Shown here: in pieces, positions 1 to 6,314 of the stretch
Numbering within the stretch: position 1 is the stretch's first letter
Layout: each line of letters starts with the position of its first letter
DNA from: Bacteroidota bacterium
Lineage (GTDB): Bacteria; Bacteroidota; Bacteroidia; Chitinophagales; Chitinophagaceae
DNA: 6,314 nt
Assembly (NCBI GenBank): GCA_023392575.1
Contig: JAEVYV010000373.1
Span: 1 to 6,314 of the forward strand
Direction: 5' to 3'
Notes under the pieces: generated by a model
The model's input: only the letters and a program-made list of their open reading frames with translations
What the model was told of the DNA's origin: nothing
Database searches by the model: none
Program-made: the position numbers and the translations under genes

Positions 1-264
1 ATCCTCTCCATTCTCATTACTCCCATAACAGAAAACGACTACGAAGTCGTATTCCGATTGCAGCAACCCAACCGGCCGGCGGTTGTGAACGGCTGGAAAA
101 TTTATGAGCACGGTCCCACCGACTCACTAACGCTGCAGTGGTACATGGACTTTAAGCTTAAATGGTATCCCTGGCAAAAGTTTGGCAGTCTGTTGTACGA
201 AGGCAGTTTTGGCACCATGATGGAGCAGGGCTTAACCAACCTTAAGAACGCATCCCACAAATAG
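1..264 (+). CDS. SRPBCC / polyketide cyclase-like protein, C-terminal part (5' truncated)
   Basis: The reading frame is open from the first base to a TAG at 262-264, giving 87 residues of a protein whose start lies outside the window. The visible part has alternating hydrophobic and polar strands (LTLQWYMDFKLKWYPW), then a helix-like tail with GTMMEQGLTNLK. That pattern of strand, 'WYPW.KF', and closing helix with 'ME.GL..LK' is how many Bacteroidota SRPBCC (START/Bet v1-like, polyketide-cyclase family) proteins end. Such proteins form a helix-grip fold with a hydrophobic ligand pocket, and most of these small cytoplasmic members have no known ligand. The TTG at 58 would give a 68-residue product, but the frame continues upstream with equally good strand-like sequence, so this is a truncated gene and not a small one. 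The family call is from sequence pattern only. The gene is probably unrelated in function to the SusCD genes downstream. Confidence 0.6.
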   Translation: MLSILITPITENDYEVVFRLQQPNRPAVVNGWKIYEHGPTDSLTLQWYMDFKLKWYPWQKFGSLLYEGSFGTMMEQGLTNLKNASHK

Positions 265-307
265 GATAAACGGTTATCAAAACCGACAAAGGATTTATAT
301 AAAATCC
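265..307. repeat. Cluster of short inverted repeats upstream of susC-like gene
   Basis: Three small perfect inverted repeats fall within 43 bases directly after the stop of the upstream gene. They are GATAA-(4)-TTATC at 265-278, CGGTT-(5)-AACCG at 271-285, and GGATTT-(5)-AAATCC at 291-307. The first two overlap, so they could only form as alternative hairpins. None is followed by a T-run, so they do not make a convincing intrinsic terminator. They could be an operator or mRNA structure in front of the transporter gene. The stems are only 5-6 bp in AT-rich DNA, so chance remains a good explanation. Confidence 0.3.
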
Positions 308-378
308 GTAAATTACTGTACCATTCCAGGCCACCATAATGTAACTCCACCACATCGTTCATTGTAAAACTGCTTTTT

Positions 379-3300
379 ATGTGGGAAAGTTTTGCTCGTT
401 ATGTGGCTAAACACAGGGGCCTGTCTCTGTTTTTGCTCTTCCAGTTTTTTTCATTGACCGTGGTGGCGCAGGTGCGCCTTAGCGGTAAGGTTACCGATAA
501 GGAAAACAAGGGGATTGCCGATATTTCGGTAACGGTGCGAAACACCACCCTGGGCACTACTACAGATGCCGAAGGAAATTATTCTTTATCCGCCAATTTG
601 CGGCCCGGCACTTATGAGGTATTGTTTTCGGGTGTGGGATTTAAGGCCGTGGCGCAATCCATACAGGTGGGTTCGGCAGCCAGCTATACGGCAAATGCGC
701 AGTTGCAGGAAGATGCCCTGAAAATGGATGAAGTGGTGATCACCGGAACCTCCCAGGGCACCACCCGGCGCCAATTGGGAAGCTACATCAGCACGGTTAA
801 AGCCGATGAACTGACCAAGGGGGCTACGGGCAATGTGTTGGCGGCCCTGCAGGGGAAAACGGCCGGGGCGCAAATCACCCAAAACAGCGGCGATCCCGCC
901 GGAGGTATTTCCGTGCGGCTGCGGGGCATCAGTTCCATTCTTTCTTCTTCCGAGCCGCTTTATATCATCGATGGCGTCATCGTCAACAACTCCACCAATA
1001 GAGTGACCAACACACAGAACTCTTACGACGGAAATAATTTTGTAGGAACCATTGGAGAGAACCGCATGGTGGACATCAACCCCGCCGATATCGACCGGAT
1101 TGAGGTGCTAAACGGAGCTGCTGCCGCTGCCATTTATGGCTCCCGGGCCAATGCCGGTGTGATTCAGATTTTTACCAAGCGGGGAAAAACCGGAGCGCCA
1201 CAGATCAATGTGTCCACAGGTTATTTAAGAAGCGAATTGCGCAAAAAACTGGAGGTGAACAGATCCCCGATCAAATTTGGCGGCCCGCCGGATGGCCCCG
1301 GTGCCCTTACCCAGGATATCATCACCGCCGTGGGAACGCCGCCGGCCCTGCCAACCAACACAACTCCTGTAACCCGTTACGATTATCAGGATTATATTTT
1401 TCGAAAGGCCAACGGTACCGATAACAATGTTTCGGTAAGCGGCGGCACAGAAAAAACAAAGTATTATTTGTCGGGCGCCTATTTTTTGAACCAGGGGATT
1501 ATCAAGAACACGGATTTCCGCCGGTTTAGCTTTAGAACCAACCTGGACCAAACCATCAACAAGGTGCTCAGTTTTACCGTCGGTTTAAACTACGTCAATA
1601 GCGCAGCAAACGAAAAGCCGGATGGTAACTCGTTTTTCTCTCCAATGAACTCCGTCACCATCCTCGGAAACTTTCATAATATTTTTGCCCGCGATGCAAA
1701 CGGCAACCTGTTGCCCGTGGGCGAAAGGGGCCGGGTGAACCCCGTTTCGGTGATCGAAGACTTCAAGCAAAGGCAAGAAACCAACCGCGTTATTGCCCAT
1801 CTGGGGCTGCGGTTAAAACCGCTGACGGGCTTAAGCTTTGACTATACCCTGGGGATTGATAATTACGGGCAGAATGGAACGACCTACATGCCGCCTTTTG
1901 CCTACAACGTCAACACTGCTTTTTTTGGCGGCGGCCCTTCGCTTGACCCGGCACTGAACGGGTATACAAGTGCCGGCAACGACTATTTCTTCCAGATCAA
2001 CAATGAACTGAACGGAACGTATCAGTTTGATATAACACACGATATTGGCTCTACTACGCAGGTGGGTTACTCCCTGCAATATGAAAAAAACCGCTTTTCG
2101 TTGGTACAGGGCCGTGGCCTGGCGCCGTTTATCGAAACGGTTAACGGGGCCAGCACCCCGCTGCAAAGTGCCGATGAAAGAACCGAGATTTCCATATCGG
2201 GTGTTTACCTGCAACAGAATTTCCGGCTTTATAACCGGCTTTTCCTGACCGGCGCGGTGCGCTTTGATGGGTCATCGGTATTTGGAGAAAACCAGCGCAA
2301 CCAGGTGTATTACAAGGCCAGCGGAAGCTACCTTTTGTCGGAAGAAGGGTTTTGGAAAAACAGCCTGCCCTGGTGGAACACCGCCAAGCTGCGGGCAGCC
2401 TATGGCGAATCGGGGAACCTGACGGGCATCGGCGCCTACGACCGCATCAATGCCTATAGCAGCAATACGTATCTGGGAAAAATTGCGCTATCGGGCAGTA
2501 GCCGCCTGGCGAATGAAGAAGTAAAGCCCGAACGGCAAAAAGAGCTGGAAATAGGCACCGACCTGTCTTTTTTCAAGGACCGGCTGGGCCTGCAGTTTAA
2601 CTGGTACCGCAAGCGGGTGGAAGATCTGTTGATCAACCGGCAAATTGCGCCAACCAACGGATATTCCAGTTTGCTGGACAATTTTGGTTCCCTCCAAAAC
2701 AAAGGAATTGAGGTTGTTTTGAACGGAACGCCGGTGGCCACTGCCCACCTCCGCTGGGATGTAACGGCCATTTTTAACCGAAACCGCAACAAGGTCATAG
2801 AAGTCGGGCCGGCGCTTACCTTGTTCAGTACCAACGGCGGTGCCCCCATTGCTCTTTTGGAAGGCTATCCCGTGGGTGTTTTTTACGGAACCTTCTTTGC
2901 GGTTGACGAAAACGGCAACCAGATTAAAAACACCAATGGCCTGCCCCAAATAGAAAAAGGAATTCAAAACTCCCCGGTCACCTATACCCCGCAACGCGAC
3001 CCAACGACCGGATTGCCGGTCGGCACCACTTTGCGTAAAATCATCGGCAACCCCAATCCCGATTATACGGCTTCGCTGGTAAACGAACTGGGTTTCAAAA
3101 AACTGAGCCTGAGGGTTCAGCTGGATGCTGTTCAGGGAATAGATGTGTTTAATGCCGATTTCCGAACACGACAAGGCGTGGGGAATGGTAAGGTTGCGGA
3201 ACAGGAGGACAACGGCCAGTTGCCCCGCGGCTATATCAACAGTGTTTACCAGATTGAGCAATGGCGAATTGACGACGGCTCGTTTGTGAAACTAAGGGAA

Positions 3301-3510
3301 GTGGCCCTGAGCTACAGCTTTGGCAAAACCAGGCTTTTCGAAGACCTAAGCGTAAGCCTGAGCGGTCGTAATTTGATTTCGTGGGATAATTACAAGGGGT
3401 ACGATCCCGAAGTAAATGCTGCCGGCCAAAGCACTTTGCTAAGAGGCATCGACTTTGGCGCCGTTCCCATTCCCAGAACATACCGCATTGGACTGGCTGC
3501 AAGATTTTAA
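379..3510 (+). CDS. SusC/RagA-family TonB-dependent outer-membrane transporter
   Basis: This 1043-residue protein is a complete SusC-type transporter of usual length. It would import a nutrient across the outer membrane using TonB energy, with the downstream SusD-like lipoprotein as its lid. Residues 1-31 form a signal peptide (hydrophobic core about 15-29, cleavage near VVA/Q). Residues 33-109 are a carboxypeptidase-D-regulatory-like beta-sandwich (SGKVTDKENKGIADISVTVR). KMDEVVITG at 115-123 is the TonB-box region. The plug follows to about 270, with SEPLYIIDGV at 191-200 and IEVLNGAAAAAIYGSRA near 231-247. The rest is the beta-barrel, with family blocks VKPERQKELEIGTDL (from 715), NKGIEVVL (774) and GRNLISWDNYKGYDPEVN (996), ending in the terminal F of outer-membrane barrels. 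No STN domain precedes the beta-sandwich, so it should not signal directly to a FecR-type anti-sigma factor. The ATG at 379 is the first start after an in-frame stop at 337-339, and no Shine-Dalgarno is visible. Substrate cannot be told from sequence. Confidence 0.96.
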   Translation: MWESFARYVAKHRGLSLFLLFQFFSLTVVAQVRLSGKVTDKENKGIADISVTVRNTTLGTTTDAEGNYSLSANLRPGTYEVLFSGVGFKAVAQSIQVGSAASYTANAQLQEDALKMDEVVITGTSQGTTRRQLGSYISTVKADELTKGATGNVLAALQGKTAGAQITQNSGDPAGGISVRLRGISSILSSSEPLYIIDGVIVNNSTNRVTNTQNSYDGNNFVGTIGENRMVDINPADIDRIEVLNGAAAAAIYGSRANAGVIQIFTKRGKTGAPQINVSTGYLRSELRKKLEVNRSPIKFGGPPDGPGALTQDIITAVGTPPALPTNTTPVTRYDYQDYIFRKANGTDNNVSVSGGTEKTKYYLSGAYFLNQGIIKNTDFRRFSFRTNLDQTINKVLSFTVGLNYVNSAANEKPDGNSFFSPMNSVTILGNFHNIFARDANGNLLPVGERGRVNPVSVIEDFKQRQETNRVIAHLGLRLKPLTGLSFDYTLGIDNYGQNGTTYMPPFAYNVNTAFFGGGPSLDPALNGYTSAGNDYFFQINNELNGTYQFDITHDIGSTTQVGYSLQYEKNRFSLVQGRGLAPFIETVNGASTPLQSADERTEISISGVYLQQNFRLYNRLFLTGAVRFDGSSVFGENQRNQVYYKASGSYLLSEEGFWKNSLPWWNTAKLRAAYGESGNLTGIGAYDRINAYSSNTYLGKIALSGSSRLANEEVKPERQKELEIGTDLSFFKDRLGLQFNWYRKRVEDLLINRQIAPTNGYSSLLDNFGSLQNKGIEVVLNGTPVATAHLRWDVTAIFNRNRNKVIEVGPALTLFSTNGGAPIALLEGYPVGVFYGTFFAVDENGNQIKNTNGLPQIEKGIQNSPVTYTPQRDPTTGLPVGTTLRKIIGNPNPDYTASLVNELGFKKLSLRVQLDAVQGIDVFNADFRTRQGVGNGKVAEQEDNGQLPRGYINSVYQIEQWRIDDGSFVKLREVALSYSFGKTRLFEDLSVSLSGRNLISWDNYKGYDPEVNAAGQSTLLRGIDFGAVPIPRTYRIGLAARF

Positions 3511-3526
3511 CCTTAAACTCACCAAC

Positions 3527-4831
3527 ATGAAACTGCACACGATAAATGCTGTCTTATATTTCACCCTGGCCACGGCCATACTCAGTATGCCGGCCTGTAA
3601 AAAAGACTATACAAACCCTTCGGCTGTGCCTAGTACGCAGGCGTTCAGCTCCCCACAGGCAATGACCGGCGTAGCCATTGGACTGCAGCGGTTGTATACG
3701 GCGGGTCGGGGCAGTTCTTTGTACAACAAAATCGCCTTGGACGGGCTTTTGACCAACCAGTTGGTTGTGTTAAACCAGGGAAACACTGCCGAGTACCAAC
3801 TGCAACAGGGGAGTGGTTCCGTTGACGGAACCAATACCATTTTGGGAGGCCTGTGGACAACCAGCAATAAAATTATTTATGATGCCGATCAAATCTTGTC
3901 CAGCGCCGCATCGTTGGGAGACAAAAACTATGCAAGCGGTTTGATCGGGTATACAACCATATTTAAAGCACTTGCTCTGGGCGATTTGGCAATGTTCTGG
4001 CAGAAAGTGCCTGCTTCAACCGGTAAGGACGTGGGTTTTGCTGACCGGATTGAAGGATTCAATAAGGCAATTGCTGCGATTGACGCCGCCCTGGCGGCCA
4101 TTAATGCCAACGCGATTTCCGCCTCTTTTTTAAGCGCTATTCCCGCCGGCATTGATATTGTCAATACCTTGAACGCTTTAAAAGCCCGCTACTCCTTGTT
4201 TGTGGGTAATTACGACCAGGCCCTGGCTGCAGCCAATGCCGTTGATCTTTCGGTGGCATCTGCTTTCAGTTTTACCACAGTCAATTTGAACCCCATCTTT
4301 GAAACGGCTACCTCAACCAATAACGTATATGCCATCATGGATTCAGCCGCTTTGGGACTGCCGGCAGGCCTGCAGCCCGATCCGGGGGATAAAAGGCCGC
4401 CGTTTTATGTTACCTCGGCCTATGCCTCTAAAATCGCCGGTTTTGCTGCTGCTGCCACCACGCCCTTCCCCATTTATTTGCCGGGAGAGATGACGCTGAT
4501 AAAGGCCGAAGCCTATGCCCGTCAAACCCCACCTGATCTGACAAGTGCTTTGGCCGAATTAAACAAAGTCATTACCAAAACCCCCGCCAGCGATCCCTTT
4601 GGCGTAGGGGCCGGTCTGCCGCCCATTACCGGGCCGCTCACGCAGGAGGAAATCCTGAACCAGATTTACAAACAAAGAAGCATTGAACTATTTATGTCAG
4701 GCTTACGGCTGGAAGACATGCGGCGCTTTGGCCGGCCGGATACCGAAAAGAAAAGAAATTTCCTTCCTTATCCTTTTTTGGAGCGGGACAACAACCCCAA
4801 TCTGGCGGGCATTCCCGATCCGACATTTTAA
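3527..4831 (+). CDS. SusD/RagB-family outer-membrane nutrient-binding lipoprotein
   Basis: This is a 434-residue SusD-like protein, short for a family that commonly runs 450-600. It is expected to sit on the cell surface as a lipid-anchored lid over the SusC barrel and to capture the ligand. The start at ATG 3527 gives a lipoprotein signal peptide with Cys24 in MPAC, an imperfect lipobox (Met at -3), followed by KKDYTN, typical of mature SusD proteins. An in-frame TTG upstream at 3455 would bury this signal inside the susC-like gene and is rejected. Helical, TPR-like sequence follows, with ALGDLAMFWQKVP at about 148-162. The conserved C-terminal part contains LPGEMTLIKAEAY (318-330), IYKQRSIELFMSGLRLEDMR (380-399) and NFLPYPFLERDNNPN (411-425). 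The middle is unusually rich in alanine and poorly conserved, which may reflect a compact ligand-binding region. It follows the transporter gene by 16 bases and is surely co-transcribed. No glycosidase or protease gene is nearby to hint at the substrate. Confidence 0.94.
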   Translation: MKLHTINAVLYFTLATAILSMPACKKDYTNPSAVPSTQAFSSPQAMTGVAIGLQRLYTAGRGSSLYNKIALDGLLTNQLVVLNQGNTAEYQLQQGSGSVDGTNTILGGLWTTSNKIIYDADQILSSAASLGDKNYASGLIGYTTIFKALALGDLAMFWQKVPASTGKDVGFADRIEGFNKAIAAIDAALAAINANAISASFLSAIPAGIDIVNTLNALKARYSLFVGNYDQALAAANAVDLSVASAFSFTTVNLNPIFETATSTNNVYAIMDSAALGLPAGLQPDPGDKRPPFYVTSAYASKIAGFAAAATTPFPIYLPGEMTLIKAEAYARQTPPDLTSALAELNKVITKTPASDPFGVGAGLPPITGPLTQEEILNQIYKQRSIELFMSGLRLEDMRRFGRPDTEKKRNFLPYPFLERDNNPNLAGIPDPTF

Positions 4832-4924
4832 AACCGGCTTGTATTTCTGAGCGGCGCAAAAAAATTAGGAAGTGCTGCAACGCTTTGCTTACTTGCGGTG
4901 TCAACCTCTCCGGAACTACCGCCA

Positions 4925-5485
4925 ATGGATTATTACGTACTGGTAAAAGGCTGTCTGAAAGGAAAAGCTGCTGCCCAAAAGCAATTGTACCAGCATTTTG
5001 CGCCGGTTATGCTGAGCGTTTGCTACCGGTATACAAAAGCCATGGCCGATGCCGAGGATGTATTGCAGGAAGGGTTTGTAAAGGTTTTTTTGAACCTTCA
5101 TCAGTATAAATTTCAGGGAGAACTGGGGGGCTGGATCCGGCGCATCATGGTCACTACGGCCATTAATTATCTTAAGCGAAATGCACGATACCAGACCGAC
5201 CTTTTGTTTCCCGAAGACCATTTGCACGTGGTGAGCAAGGAGCAGCACCCCGAAGTAAGGCTGGAAGCAAAAGAACTGGCCGATCTGATCAGGCAACTGC
5301 CCCCCGGGTACCAAACCATTTTCAACCTCTATGCGATTGAAGGATTTAACCACGTGGAAATTGGAAAGATCCTGGGCATACAAGAGAGTACGTCCCGGTC
5401 GCAATATGCCCGGGCAAGGGCCTTGCTGATCCAGTGGATGGAGCAAAAGAACACTGAAATAAAAAAAGCGGTTTATGCAAAATAA
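4925..5485 (+). CDS. ECF (extracytoplasmic function) RNA polymerase sigma-70 factor
   Basis: This 186-residue protein directs RNA polymerase to a small regulon and has the two-domain ECF layout. Region 2 spans about 18-85, with CYRYTKAMADAEDVLQEGFV (33-52) for core binding and -10 melting, then WIRRIMVTTAINYLKR. Region 4 spans about 116-172, with LIRQLPPGYQTIFNLYAIEG and a helix-turn-helix FNHVEIGKILGIQESTSRSQ that would read the -35 element. A linker of about 30 residues separates them. The ATG at 4925 gives an N-terminus (MDYYVLVKGCLKGK) that lines up with typical Bacteroidota ECF proteins. A GTG at 4898 would add nine residues (MSTSPELPP) and cannot be excluded. The gene starts 93 bases after the SusD-like gene and ends 11 bases inside the next gene, whose product is the likely anti-sigma factor. 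The pairing with a non-FecR membrane protein resembles the ECF21 group (Das1 of Bacteroides thetaiotaomicron). That subgroup call is an inference. Confidence 0.93.
   Translation: MDYYVLVKGCLKGKAAAQKQLYQHFAPVMLSVCYRYTKAMADAEDVLQEGFVKVFLNLHQYKFQGELGGWIRRIMVTTAINYLKRNARYQTDLLFPEDHLHVVSKEQHPEVRLEAKELADLIRQLPPGYQTIFNLYAIEGFNHVEIGKILGIQESTSRSQYARARALLIQWMEQKNTEIKKAVYAK
5457..5468 (+). promoter_or_regulatory. A-rich translation-initiation leader for the putative anti-sigma gene
   Basis: An A-rich stretch (AAATAAAAAAAG) ends 6 bases before the ATG at 5475, inside the last codons of the sigma-factor gene. Bacteroidota often rely on A-rich leaders in place of a Shine-Dalgarno. It supports starting the downstream gene at 5475, with translation coupled to the sigma gene. 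A competing AGGA at 5503-5506 precedes an in-frame ATG at 5511. That start would drop a 12-residue segment that fits the family N-terminus. Confidence 0.35.
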
Positions 5486-6314
5486 TTTTGAAAAACAGGT
5501 GCAGGAAAAAATGGACGAACTGCGGTTTGTGCCAACGGAGCCTGTTTGGCAGAATATTGAAAAGCAAATCCGTATAAAAAACGACCGCAGAAGATTGCTT
5601 TTTTGGCTGCCGTTTTCGATCCTGCTGCTGGGCGGCGGCTTGTGGTGGGCTGCCCAGGACTACTCAAAAAACACCACGGCCTCCCGTGATGCGGATGGGA
5701 CAGAAAATACCAAACAACAGCAAAACCACATACCTCGTTCCGCAACCCAACTTAAGAGGAGCGAACAACCGGAGCACCCCGTTACCAACAACCCGCTGGA
5801 GCCACAAAAAAATGCCGTGGCTGCTCAAAAAACGCAACCACACAATCCACAAATAAAGGAGGAGGTTTTGTTTTCGGCTGTTTCTTCTGCCAGGCCCAAA
5901 AAGGAAAAAAAGGCACAGGATCTTCGACCGGCTTCTGTTGCGCCTTTGCAACGAACGCGGGAAAATTCGGAGTCAACAAGTAAGACAAAGAACGAATGGA
6001 CCAGAAGCAAGATTCCGGCAAACAATCATTCAGACAACGAAACCTCGCTTTCTACAGGCGCTTCACCCATCGCGGTGGATTCTACGTTAAGTAAAATTGA
6101 CTTGGCCGCAGATAGCTCGGCAAACCATAAACTGGCCGAAGCAAAAACCGATACGGCCCATTCGGAAGAAATTTTGCCAAAACCAAAAGACAAGGCCCGC
6201 AAATGGCAATGGGGGATCATGGCCCATGGCGGTATATCCGGAAATGCCAAAAACTTTGGTTCGTTTACCGAAGACAAGATGCTGCAGGATCTTTATGCTG
6301 CACCGCCCAACAAC
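5475..6314 (+). CDS. Putative dual membrane-spanning anti-sigma factor (Dma-like), 3' truncated by window
   Basis: The frame is open from ATG 5475 to the last base, giving 280 residues with no stop. The N-terminus (FEKQVQEKMDEL, then PTEPVWQNIEKQI, residues 5-32) resembles the short cytoplasmic segment of Bacteroidota proteins encoded next to ECF sigma factors. RIKNDRRR (33-40) is a positive-inside flank for one hydrophobic helix at 41-60. Residues 61 to about 242 are low-complexity, rich in Lys, Glu, Gln, Asn, Ser, Thr and Pro, with no cysteine in the visible protein, as expected of a disordered periplasmic linker. From 243, KWQWGIMAHGGISGNAKNF looks like the first strand of a PorT/OmpA-like beta-barrel, but the rest lies outside the window. 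The 11-base overlap with the sigma gene suggests coupled translation and fixed stoichiometry. The predicted role is holding the sigma factor at the inner membrane and releasing it on an outer-membrane signal, as for Dma1 of Bacteroides thetaiotaomicron. The open frame and topology are seen directly. The anti-sigma role and barrel are inferred. It could instead be annotated as a plain 'outer membrane beta-barrel protein'. Confidence 0.8.
   Translation, partial: MQNNFEKQVQEKMDELRFVPTEPVWQNIEKQIRIKNDRRRLLFWLPFSILLLGGGLWWAAQDYSKNTTASRDADGTENTKQQQNHIPRSATQLKRSEQPEHPVTNNPLEPQKNAVAAQKTQPHNPQIKEEVLFSAVSSARPKKEKKAQDLRPASVAPLQRTRENSESTSKTKNEWTRSKIPANNHSDNETSLSTGASPIAVDSTLSKIDLAADSSANHKLAEAKTDTAHSEEILPKPKDKARKWQWGIMAHGGISGNAKNFGSFTEDKMLQDLYAAPPNN

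Noticed and set aside
340..360. TGTAAC ... TCGTTC upstream of the susC-like gene as an ECF-type -35/-10 pair
   Set aside because: Only 9 bases separate the two hexamers, well short of the roughly 16-base spacing ECF promoters need.
2488..3261. A 257-codon open frame on the minus strand inside the susC-like gene
   Set aside because: It is fully antisense to strongly conserved SusC blocks. Its translation has no recognisable domain or sensible composition, so it is a shadow of the real gene.
3455..3526. N-terminal extension of the SusD protein starting at TTG 3455
   Set aside because: It would overlap the susC-like gene and place the lipoprotein signal peptide internally. ATG 3527 puts the signal peptide and Cys24 where they belong.
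4842..4849. TATTTCTG as a Bacteroidota -7 element (TAnnTTTG) for the sigma gene
   Set aside because: It has one mismatch in the core and no TTG/TTTG at the proper distance upstream, so it is too weak to call a promoter.
4867..4872. AGGAAG as a Shine-Dalgarno for the sigma gene
   Set aside because: It lies about 25 bases before the GTG at 4898 and over 50 before the ATG at 4925. No ATG, GTG or TTG in the sigma frame sits at a usable distance from it.
4832..4924. No stop codon in the SusD reading frame between its TAA and the sigma gene, suggesting a read-through fusion
   Set aside because: The two genes share a frame, but only about 31 codons separate the SusD stop from the ATG at 4925, so an open stretch by chance is quite likely. 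A surface lipoprotein fused to a cytoplasmic sigma factor would also make no topological sense.

Overview
The window looks like chromosomal DNA of a Bacteroidota bacterium, probably from the Chitinophagaceae or a close relative. This rests on a SusC/SusD outer-membrane uptake pair, start codons mostly without Shine-Dalgarno sites, and the style of the sigma factor and its partner. The family-level assignment is inferred from protein style, not from a marker gene. All recognisable genes lie on the + strand.

Layout: (1) bases 1-264 are the 3' end of a gene for a small SRPBCC/polyketide-cyclase-like protein, cut by the window edge. (2) Bases 265-378 are a 114-base intergenic region with short clustered inverted repeats. 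(3) Bases 379-3510 encode a complete SusC-type TonB-dependent transporter, followed after 16 bases by a complete, rather short SusD-type lipoprotein (3527-4831). Together they should form one outer-membrane import complex for an unidentified oligomeric nutrient. (4) After a 93-base gap comes an ECF sigma-70 factor (4925-5485, or from GTG at 4898). (5) Overlapping its end by 11 bases is a gene (5475 to the window edge, 280 codons visible, no stop reached) for a protein with a short cytoplasmic N-terminus, one inner-membrane helix, about 180 residues of disordered linker and the apparent start of a further domain.

The last two genes are the most interesting part. Their order, overlap and architecture match the 'dual membrane-spanning anti-sigma factor' arrangement (Dma1 with its ECF sigma factor Das1) known from Bacteroides thetaiotaomicron. 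In that system one polypeptide runs from a cytoplasmic sigma-binding segment, through the inner membrane and a disordered periplasmic linker, to an outer-membrane beta-barrel. The barrel lies almost wholly beyond the window here, so this is an inference from the N-terminal half.

The SusC has no N-terminal STN signalling domain and no FecR-type anti-sigma gene is present. The sigma pair therefore does not look like the classical FecI/FecR regulator of this SusCD locus, although all genes share a strand and read-through transcription is possible. No RNA gene, mobile element, CRISPR array or convincing intrinsic terminator was seen.
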